A DNA stretch of 64,000 bases, taken from Pteria penguin. Taxonomy: Eukaryota > Mollusca > Bivalvia > Pterioida > Pteriidae. The notes beneath the pieces are model-generated. The model ran no database searches and had not been told where the DNA came from. It was given only the letters and a program-made list of their open reading frames with translations. Below are positions 50,101 through 62,100 of the stretch, piece by piece. The DNA is taken from contig CM068588.1 of NCBI GenBank assembly GCA_035048485.1, forward strand, positions 23,582,324 to 23,646,323, given 5' to 3'. How positions within the stretch are numbered: the stretch's first letter is position 1; every line of letters starts with the position of its first letter. The position numbers and the translations under genes were made by a program.

Positions 50101-53100
50101 GTACCTTGTTTATCGGTGTACCCCGTTTGATATCCTCTGACAACTCATACTGTACTTTGTCTATCGGGTACCCTGATGTTTTCTGACAATTTCCTTTACG
50201 TTGTCTATCGCAATCTCCAAAGCAGAGTTGTCCTTCCTTTACAATCCACACACACACACACACACACACATTAAAGGGAGTGCAAGGACCGCAACTCTGC
50301 TTTGGAGATTGTGTCTATCGGTGTACCCTGATGTCCTCTGACAACTCTTCCTGTACTTTGTATGTCGGTGTACCTTGATGTCCTCTGACAGCTCTTCCTG
50401 TATAATTATTGTCTATCGGTGTATCCTGATGTCCTCTGACAGCTCTTCCTGTACATTGTCTATCGGTGTCCCTCGTTCGATGTCCTCGCACAATTCTTCC
50501 TGTACGTTGTCCATCGATGCACTATGTGCGTTACTACATTGATTGTGGAAAATTCGTTACTACATTGATTGTGGAAAATCTATAATTTCAGAAAAGTTAC
50601 TGGTGTGGAGGAGACGATCCATCGTTAACGTTTGATGATTCGCTTCGGCCTAAGACCAGCCAACAGTTCTTTGAGCGGGAACCAGAGGGATTTTCTCCAG
50701 GGATTGAAATTCACAATCTTCGAAAGGTTTGCCAACATTCTTTATGTATAAGCACTCCACGAGGCTGGACTAATAACTTTTCGGACAGATATACTTTGAT
50801 ACAATAAATAAGTATAAAATCCCAGTCAAACCATTATTAATTCATACTGAACAGTTTTGTTGGAATGAGTAGTATTTCAAAACTTTTGATTATACACGGA
50901 ATTCGCAGTTAAAAGGTTAAGGGTTACTAACATCGCAAAAATAGAGTAAACTGAAGTTAGAGTAGTAATTTTTATCTATGAGAGAAGGGGGCGATATCCA
51001 AGGAAATGTATAAGGACTTCATGAAAACCTTAAGGAAGAAGTAACCTTCGTACAGTACTATTAAAAAGGTCTGCTGAATTTAGAAGGGGGGAGGGAGAAC
51101 CGTATGGACGCCACAAGGAGGCTAACACAGACGAAAACGTTGATATTGTGCACACTCTTGTTATGTATGAGAGAGGGCAAAACTTCCGAGATATAGCAGG
51201 AGAGATTGGCATACGACATGGGGATGTTCAGCCAGTTTTAACCGACATCTTAGATATGTCTAAGGTCTCAGCTTAATGGGTGTTTAGAATGATAACTGAA
51301 GGTCAAAATCGGTATGTTGTTTTTTTGCATCTTTTGTCTCGCTATGAGGATGATTTCATTGCCTTTTATGTCCAAAGACTTTAATATCTTTGACAACAGG
51401 GTATGTCACTCTCTTTGGGAATTTACGAAATAGAGGTACAACACTAAAAAATTATTGTAAAAGAAGCCATGTATCGTTCTGGAGCATCATGCATATGATG
51501 ACAGAAAATACATGTACATACACCACAAGCATATTTTGATAAATACAGCATTATTAGATTATCTTAATATCAGAAAAGAAAGAAAGGTAACATAATTCAA
51601 TATGTTACCTGTAATAGGTTCTACAGATTTTTTTTTATGGTGAACTGATCGTGCAATGTAGTCTGAAGTGCCATTGCAGTTGGTTGAAATCAAGTTGAAA
51701 TCAAGTTGAATGATTGCTGATTCCGACTGCATATATAAGTAATATTAGATTTCAGTTTTGCACGGAAGCAAAAGATTCGAACTGTCCCATGAAAACACAA
51801 TACTTATTCCGTTCAGGATAGTACTCTCAAAAATTATAATTATTTTTTCCTATTAAGAAGTACCGATCATCAAACGATAACGAGATCATGTGTACTTAAG
51901 GATACCATCTCCTGCTAGCTAGCGAGCATCGCCGAGTATGAACCCTGGAATGTTTCACCCATTTGCATGAAAAATTGCATAAAACTACATCAGCAAGGAT
52001 TTTGTCTATTCCAGGTTTTTGGACGTGGCGGTAAGAAAAAGATAGCTGTTGCGGGCACTAACTTGAATATGTATAAAGGGCAGATAACTGCATTGCTGGG
52101 ACATAATGGAGCTGGTAAAACCACAACCATGTCCATGATATCAGGTATTGTATATAGGTTTTCAAGGATGACCGTATTTCAAGCTGTAGTAACATATATA
52201 TAACACAGAATTTGTCGAGTTTAGAAGTGACTATATATGTACTCGTAACTCATGATCACTCCTGTAGGATTTGAGCATAAGACTAATTTTGATAATGCAT
52301 TTTTAAACACGTACTAAGGCAAAGCAGTACTTTTACCGTTTACGTTGTTTCAGGGTTCATTCCTCCCTCAAGTGGTACGGCACGAGTTAATGGACATGAT
52401 ATTGTGAAAAATATAGAGGGCGTTCGAAGAAGTCTTGGATTTTGTCCCCAACATGACATTTTGTTTGATACGATGTCAGTGGAAGATCACCTTTATTTTT
52501 ATGGCAGGGTAAAGTCAGGCTGATGAGCTTAATACCTTGTATTCACCCATTAATTTTATCTCGAGGAAATGCTTGGTTACTCGAAAGTTATTGATTTTTA
52601 AGGGGGGGGGTGTTATATTAAATAAAGATCTCAATTATAATACAATGCTGAGTCTTCATTTAAACTTTAAACTATGATTTAACGATAAAGAAAAATACAA
52701 TTAGTTTCTTAAAATTGTGTGATTTTAGAAACCAATTCTGTTTGTGTAAGGTAGAATTTATCAATGAATTTTCTACATTATAAAAAAAACCCCTACGGCA
52801 ACGTAATTAAGAGATGTTCAGAATGACAGCATGTATTTATCCAGATGAAAGGAACTCCTAAGGACAAAATTAAAGACGAGATCGGGTCCATGATAGAAAT
52901 CCTGGAACTGCAAACAAAAAAGAACTCTCTGTCCATGACACTGTCTGGTGGACAGAAGCGGAAACTGTCTGTCGGTATAGCTCTGATAGGGGGGTCAGAG
53001 GTAAGGCAGCTATATTTATTGTTTATCATTAACATCACTTATACTGACATTTCTGAACTCTATAATCCATAATCTTTTATCGTATGTTAATATTGGAAAC

Positions 53101-56100
53101 CTTTGGTATGAACAGAGCATTAATTTTGTATCTTAATCTATATTTTCACAATCTCTTTAAAGCCATATCTTTATTCAGCTTCTCTGTTTGTCACACTGCT
53201 TTATTCGCAAAGGGACAAATATATAAGGTAATAAAGATTTGGTTTTAATCAGACTGAAATAGTCAGTAATTACTTTTCACATGGATTCTCGCATACCAGC
53301 GCACCTACTCCGCTTTTTATCTCTGTTCTGGTCTTGCTTTGTAATTACAAATCGATGGATTCTTTTAAAGGTGGTAATACTAGATGAGCCAACATCAGGC
53401 ATGGATCCAGGAGCTCGACGACAGACGTGGGAAATTCTCAAGAGATTCAGGACCGAACGATGCATGGTGTTGTCCACTCATTTTATGGATGAAGCCGACG
53501 TTCTCGGGGACAGAATTGCTATTATGGCAGAGGGTGTAGTGAAGTGTTGTGGAACACCTTTGTTTCTCAAGAAAGCTTTTGGTAGGACATCAAACCTCAA
53601 TAAATGTATCAAGATATGAATAATTTCAGAATTATGTGATCGATGCCTGTACATGTACTTCTTACTAAAGGATATGGCAATATTATTTTTATTTACTGAA
53701 GTATATTCGGTCTTTTTCTTAAAAAAGTTACATGTACCTCCAATATGGGACGGTACATGTATTTGACGTAAAACAATTGCGACGTCATCAAATTTTATGG
53801 AAACCGATCTAAAAGGTAGGGAAATGATAGTCCATAAATGACGTATTCATAGTAAAGTCATGACGTCATACATGTAATTGTTTCACGTCATATACCGTCC
53901 CAAATGGTAGGAAACTCTGATTACCGAAAAGACTTACTGTCCGCGCCACTCACTCTGGAAACTGGAAAATCTGGATTTTCAGTTATTCATCTTCAGAATA
54001 ATTTCAAAAAGGCAAAACCATTCGATAGATCTTGTTTAGTCGTAACTTTTGGTGTATGCTATATGTTTGTATGAAGAAGCGTTCATATTTTATAGAAAAA
54101 AATCAATTTTAGATAGGGCGATTTCCATGTTAAATTTTGACGTGACGTCGCCAAGTTTCCCATTGACTCAATGTTAAACATCGGCGACGTCACGTCAAAA
54201 TTAATATAGAAAAGGCCCTGTCTAAAATGATTTTTCCGTATAAAATACGAATGCTTCTTCGCTGAAACATATAACATACACCAAAAGATACGACTAAACA
54301 AGATCTGTCGATTGATATTTAATTTTGTAAAACTATTTTAGAGATAAATAAGTGAAAATCCAGATTTTCCGGTTTACAAAGTGAGTGGCGCGGACAGTAA
54401 GTAAATTTAATTTACATTTAGGTGCTGGTTACCACTTAGTCATTGTGAAATCCGCGTCTGGTTGTAATGTTGACAACATCACCAAGGTGATACAGAGTCA
54501 TGTACCTACTGCCGTTAAAGAGAGCGAGATCAGTATGGAGTTATCGTACCTGCTACCATTCGACCAGAGTAACAAGTTTACGGCGCTGTTTTCTGCTATA
54601 GAGCAGCAGAGCTCTTCTCTGGGGATCGCCAGCTTCGGTGCATCAGCTACCACTATGGAAGAAGTCTTTCTCAAGTCAGTGTTCAGCGTTTTTCACTCTT
54701 TATCATTTTATCATCTAAAAGCTCTTAACACACAAGTCAGGAGCGGATCCATAAATTTTGTCGAGGGTATCCACTCTAATGAAAAAATGTGGGAGGGACC
54801 TATACATGTCTTTGTGTGTTAAATTACTTTATACATCGAAAAATAGCAAGAAAAGTAAATTTTGCCCAATCTCAGGATGGGTCCAGAGCCCCGGTCTACC
54901 CAACTAGATTCGCGCATGCAATACACATCTCAGTTTTAATAAAGTGATTGACATTGTATAAAAATGCATATGTGTATAAAGGAAGCTGCACATTCCATCT
55001 CTAAACATTAGTACAGGTGATATATTAAAAGGAGGGAATACAACCCTACATTATAGATTTTTCGATGATCAGTTTGGGTTCATGTTTATTTGACGTTATT
55101 TTAAAAATCAGCGTTTGCTCAGCCATAGAGTTAGTCGTGGGGCTCCACACGTCTGTATAGGAATACACCGTACTCTCGTAATGACGTTCCCTGTACGTAC
55201 GTACATGTATATCAAGATATCTGCATGTATGCATTCACTTTATACGTGTAGTTTTGAATCAAACGTATGTTAATACAATTTAGTACTCTTATGCGGTTAA
55301 GGAATTCTAAACTTACCACAGTTTACACAGTCATTATGATTTTTTCTTTGAGCAGAGTGGGAGAGAGTGGCAGTCAGAGTGCAGAAGAAAGCGCAAATGA
55401 ACGGAAATCTTTTAGACCATCATCTGCCTCTGGTAACGTGCTGAAAGTGTCTCATACAAATGGAGTCATCAATGATGCATTTGAAGCAAATTCATATGAA
55501 AAAGTCCCTATGGTGCCGATTACCTCTAATGGAGAGCAAAACGAGGGAGTTGAAGATACTCTCAAATACATAGGTGAGACTAATTCAATAGATTAATTAA
55601 CTATTAATTTTTATATAAAAACAACATCAAGTTTTGTTAATCATATATGAATCTTTGGCGAAATGCAATGTTAAAACAACAATTGATTAAAACATGTTCA
55701 TTCTAGAAAGAAGGAGGGTTACCCCAGTGACACTGCCCAGGGTGTGTGATTTTCTGGTATGCCTTCCCAGGGTCTAGGGCTTTCCAGGGTACTTGCCCAG
55801 AGTCTGTTGTGGTGTACGTGAGCATACAGGGTCTATGACTTTCCAGAGTACCTGCCCACGGTCTTTGGATTTTCAGTGTACCTGCCCAGGGTCTGTAGTT
55901 ATCATTGTGTCTGTCCAAAGTCTGTCGTTTTCCAGTGTGTACCTCAGTGCCCAAGGTATGTCGTTTTCCACTATACCTGACCAGTGTCTGTGTTTTCCAG
56001 CGTGCTTTGCCAAGATCTATGGTTTTCCAGTGTACATGTCCATGGTCTGTCGTTTTCCGGCGTGCCTGCCAAGGACAGGATCTATGATTTTTCAGAGTTT

Positions 56101-59100
56101 TTGCCCAGACCTGTGGTTTTCAAATACACCTGCCCAGGGTCTGTAGTTTTGCAGTATATATACCTGCCATTGGTATGTGGTTTTCTCAGTATACTTGCCA
56201 TTTGTGATTCCAGTATACGTGCCTAGGGTATGTCGTTGTCCCAGTATACCTGCCTAGGGTTCTGGTTTTTCAGTATACCTGCCTAGGGCCTATAGTTTTC
56301 CTGCATACTAATGTGGTTGTCCTAGTATACCTGCCTAGGGTTGTGGTTCCAGTATACCTGCCTAGGGTTGTAGTTCCAGTATACCTGCCTAGGGTTGTGG
56401 TTCCAGTATACCTACATAGGGTTGTAGTTCCAGTATACCTGCCTAGGGTTGTAGTTCCAGTATACCTGCCTAGGATTTTGGTTCTGATATACCTATGGTT
56501 GTCGTTCCAGAATACCTGCCTAAGGTACATATATCTGGTTGTCCCTGTATACCTGCCTAGGGTTGTGGTTTTCCATGCCAGTATACCTACTAGGGCTGTA
56601 TATTGAAAATTATTTTTCAATACAATACAATACAATACAATACAATACTTTTCATTTCAATATTCAATATTTCAATCCAATGCACTTGATTTACAGAATT
56701 ATAAAGAAATCGGATAGATAAAAGGTAAATTTACTTTTAAAAGTCTGTTACCAAAAACAAAGGGTTTTGCTAGCAAGCAGGGGATGCTTACCCTTCTTTA
56801 TCAAGAGTGTACCTGATATAGGTTTAATAATGAATATCTTTTATTCAGTTACCATTTTTATGTTTATATTTTCCAGCTTTTTAATTTTATATCCAAGTAT
56901 AAATTTGTATGTCATCTTCAAATCGTTAGCGACTGGTTAGAGTGACTACAGAATAGCACAGATATGTTGTTATGATATATCATAATTATATTGATTTCGA
57001 ATTTGCACCTTTGCCCAGTTAAGGAATTTAGGTGTATAATTGAAATATAATAATTCCATACATTTTACCTTTCAAATGAAACAAAGCATTTTATCGTTTG
57101 AAAATATTTTATCAATTCAAATTTTCAAAACTATCAAACAAATCAATGCCATGATGTCGGTAGAGATGTTTAAAAAGATTGGTTGTTCCATATGAACTTG
57201 TAATGATTGAACAGCAAAGAACACATTTAGCTCTTTTAATGTCTAATTTAATGAAGTGTTTCTAGACCACGGAACGACCCATACTGGTATCCTAACATGC
57301 CTTTCACTTTCGTTTTGCACTACTATTCAGGGCCTAAAACATGCTTGTAACTTTTATTACACTTTCTTGAAAGCGCTTGTGAGACTAAGAATTAGAAATG
57401 AAAAGTACAAAACCTGAAACGGTTGTAAAGTTCAGATGTCTTAATAATGTGATTAATGTATCGATACTGGAAAATCGGCGTATCGATACGTATTGAATGG
57501 TTGATATATCGATACATTCAATACTCCAATACCAATATACAGCCCTAATACCTACCTAGGGTTCTGGTTTTCCAGTATACCTGCCTAGGATTGTGGTTGT
57601 TCCAGGATACCTGCTTAGGATTGTGGTTTACCCTCTATACCTTCCTAGGGTTGTGGTTTTCCAGTATACCTGCCTAGGGTTATGGTTGTTCCTGTATACC
57701 TGCTTATGATTGTGGTTCCAGTATACCTGCCTATGGTTGTGGTTCCAGTATACCTGCCTAAAGTACATATATGTGTTGTCCCTGTATACCTGCCTAGGGT
57801 TGTGGTTGTCCCAGTATACCTGCCTAGGATTGTGTTTTCTGGTATATCTGCCTAGCCTCTATAGTTTTCCATTATACATGCCTAGGGTCTATAGTTTATC
57901 AGTATACCTGCCTAGTGTTGTGGTTCCAGTATACCTGCCTAGTGTTGTGGTTCCAGTATACCTGCCTAGGGTTGTGGTTTTCCAGAATACCTGCCTAGGG
58001 TGCATGTATGTGGTTGTCCCAGTATACCTGCCTAGGGTTCTGGGTTTCCAGTATACCTACCCAGGGTTCTGGTTTTCCAGTATACCTGCCTAGGATTGTG
58101 GTTGTCCCAGCATACCTGCCCAGGATTGTGGTTGTCCCTGTATACCTGTCTGTGGTTGTTGTTCCAGTATACTTGCCTAGGGTTGTGGTTGTCCCTGTAT
58201 ACCTGCCTAGGATTGTGGTTCCAATATACCTGCCAAGGGTTTTTGTTCCAGAATACCTGCCTAAGATACATGTATGTGGTTGTCACAGTATACCTGCCTA
58301 GGGTTCTGGTTTTCCAGTATACCTGCCTAGGGTTTATAGTTTTCCAGTATACCTACCTAGGATTGTTGTTGTCCCAGGATACCTGCCTAGGACTGTGGTT
58401 GTCCCTGTATATCTGCCTAGGATTGTTGTTCCAGTATACCTGTCTAGGGTTGTGGTTGTCCATGTATACCTGCCTAGGATTGTTGTTCCAGTATACCTGC
58501 CTAGGATTGTGGTTGTCCCTGTATACCTGCCAAGGGTTGTGGTTCCAGTATACCTGCCTAGGGTTGTGGTTGTCCCTGTATACCATCCAAGGGTTGTGGT
58601 TCCAGTATACCTGCCTAAGGTTGTGGTTGTCCCTGTATACCTGTCTAGGATTGTGGTTCCAGTATACCTGTCTAGGGTTAACGTTCCAGTATACCTGTTT
58701 AGGGTTTTGGTTTTTCAGTATACCTGCCTGGCGTCTATAGTTTTCCAGTATACCTGCCTGTAAGACTTTTGGTATGAAATTTTTCTCTTCAGGAATAACA
58801 ATGAATAAATGGGGTTTTTTATTGCTGACATTTATAACATATAAACTACAATGTTTCCATGTCAAATGGTTCAATAATGGCCTGTTGTGAGTGATTGAAA
58901 CATTCGTCTCCCGGGTTATTCCCATTCCACTTAGGATATGATACTAAAATACAAATGTGAAGGAAATGGTAAATCAAATACATTATTAGCTCACCTGAGC
59001 CAAAGGCCTTTGACAATATTCTTTTTCATATGGGCTGTATACAGAGACAAACAGAATGCATAGAAATGATCCAGAGGGATGAGTGAAGACGTCATCTGGT

Positions 59101-62100
59101 TCCCTTCCAAAATCATAATTGTAGATTTTTTTCCGACATTTGTTTGGACTTGGTGATTCCAATGCAGAAAAGTGTCATATTTCCTAGTTAATTGATAATG
59201 ATGATTTTTTATGGACTATTGTGATCATAATTATGGTAAGGAATGTTACTTTGAAAGAATTTTGTCAGTATCTCAATTTTTGGATTTTAATATATGAAGT
59301 TTTGAAGACTTCCAAATGAGGGTGTATAGGGACAGTTCTTCACATTTTAACTTCTGCTGTTATACCACATGAAAGATTTTAATGAAACATGGTATACATG
59401 AAGTACTATAGGTCTTTTCATTTCATCGAAATTGATCAACAGTTAATGCCAACATGTCTAAAAGCTAGGTCTCACAATGGTACATATAACACTTGGTAAT
59501 TAAAATATGGAGAGTAGCGGTTTAAATCCAGCTGTGGTCAAAATTTTCTTTTCATTTCTTTAAACATCTAAATAAGTTTTTAGATGTTTCTCGACACTCA
59601 ACATATGAAATTAGGCCATTTTAAGTTGGATCTGGACAATATTTGAAACAATTGTTGTTCATGACCCATAATTGAAATCAGTCAACAAAAGGCCTAACCT
59701 AAAGAAAATGACTAACTTGTTGCCCTGAATCACATCTTGCAGAAACAAAGCAAATGCTTAATATCAAAATCACCTAAATGGATGTGCAAAAAAGTGTTGT
59801 TTTTCATCTTTGTCTGAAATAAAATTTGACATATTTTCAACATTTGTGTTGATTTAGTCACAGTAATGTAAAAATAAATGAATTCTTCCTTCCTGCATGA
59901 CTGATAATCTAGATACTCATGTGAGCGATAAAGCCTCTTGTTTAAACTTTTAAACAGACGTGCTTCTGAATTAAAGTTGTAATGAATTTAAAACTAAGAA
60001 ATCCAGTTTAAGTTATGCGATAAGATAATATAATATTAAATACAAAATAAATGAATTAATCGTACCGTGCCACTGTGGTACTCGCAACAAAGTTCCACGT
60101 TTGACATTCATGGGCTTCTGAAATTCAGAGATGCAGATAAATACTTGGAAGAAATGTATGTCTCCTGTTGGTCCAGCACTTCCACATTGCATGTCCAAAG
60201 CCAGCAAACAATACATTCGAAAATAGCACTAACCTTCACATAAATATTCACATTGGAATTATATTTGTTTTTGCTAGAAATCAACAAAAGGATCGTGAAG
60301 AATCAAGGAATCGGGCACAGTTTTCAACAGTTTTATGGAATGTTTGTGAAGAAAATGATCCATACATGGCGAAATCGTGTGGTTTCTTTCGTACAGCTTC
60401 TTCTGCCGATTATGTTCACAGTGTTTGCTTTCCTAGTGGAACGTACAACTCCGGGCTACACCCAGGAACCAGCTCGACAAATCGGTCTTTCCGCATTTAG
60501 TCCATACACAGTTATTATAAGAGATGGTGCCACTGGTACCTATGACGATAAATACAAAACACTGGTCTGCAGTAGCTGTTACAGTGAGGTCTCTACAGGC
60601 ACTTCTTTTGTTTCTCACAATCTGCAAAAAATGCGAGATTTGGGTAGGTCGACTTTCTCAGCCCAGTATCCCATTGGAGTTGATTTTGATTCAGCCACAA
60701 ACTTCACCGCTTACTTTAACGGGGAGCCATTTCACACACCGGCAATAGCACTAAATTTCCTCAACAATGCTATCTTGCGCGATATCAAATCTGACAATGA
60801 TTATTCTATCACTGTGACTAACTACCCCTTTGACAAAAACCTGGCCGACAATGTAGATTCTGTAGCAGGGAGCTCTTTAGGTGTAGGTTTCTCAATAGCT
60901 TTCCAAATACTCTTCGGAATGGCTTTCTTGTCTACGAGCTTCATAATATTCTTAATCAAGGAGCGTATGAACGGCGCAAAACATCTACAGAAGGTGAGCG
61001 GTGTCAGTTCCTTCACATTCTGGTTATCTGCCTTTGTTTGGGACTATATTAACTATATGATTCCTGTCATTGGTTGCGTCATAACATTCAGTGCCTTCAA
61101 TATCGAGGAGTACTCCAAAGGCTCGCCAAGCAGGATAACCTTGGTCATTTGGATTTTTGTGTCGTATGGATGGACTTGCCTACCTTTCATCTATATGTTT
61201 AACTACTTCTTCAAAACTCCAGCCAGTGGGATGGTAGCTATGACACTTTTAAATATTGTCACAGGTAATGTATTCTATATTCGCTTTGGAAAATAAATGG
61301 AAATGGGATATAAAACCCAAATATATATTCATTGATTTGTAACTTACAGCAGACTGGGGGGGGGGGGGGGTCATAATACATGTATATGATTTTCCTTTTC
61401 CTAATTTATATAAAACAATTATTGCTGCATTTACTACATAAACTCATTATTACTTGCCTGATAATTCTAAATCGAATTTATAGATAATTTGTCAGTTTAT
61501 CCGTTTTAACGTTTCGTCATCCTATAATTCTACCTTTAATTTCACGTAATTCTTTCCTTCAAAAATAAAATACAGTTCTAATCAGCGAAAAAAAGTACAA
61601 GCCAAGAATTTTTTCGGAGAGAAATATTTCTCTAGGCAGTATTGTTGAAGGTTTTCAGACGGGAAAGGCTTTAGTTTGCAAATGCACGACCTCGATATAC
61701 TAGTCTATGTTAACAGAGTGGATAACTAACTGCTTTAGAAATATTATTCTGATTATGTAGTATGAAAAACTTCAATAACCTTTCAGGTTTAGCGACACTG
61801 ATAACAGTATTTGTACTGAATATCCCTGGACTCGGTACGGAAAATGTAGGCAAAGCTCTAGATTGGGTCTTCGCTGCAATTATCCCCCATTATAACCTTG
61901 GTATGGGAATCATGAACATCTATGTTAATTACAACTACCTGAAAACATGCGAGGACGCGAGCTATCGGACAACATGTGCTTCTACTTTTACCAGGACTGG
62001 ACCATGTTGTGGTAAGTACTACTAGAGTCACTTTTGTTATTGTTGTATTCCATTAACATATGTGTATTTGAATGTGAAAAAGCGGCTGACAAAAAAAAAA

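Noticed and set aside
57710..58925. Open frames of 100-214 codons rich in Tyr, Leu and Pro
   Set aside because: By-products of the intron 13 minisatellite. They occur on both strands and in several frames.
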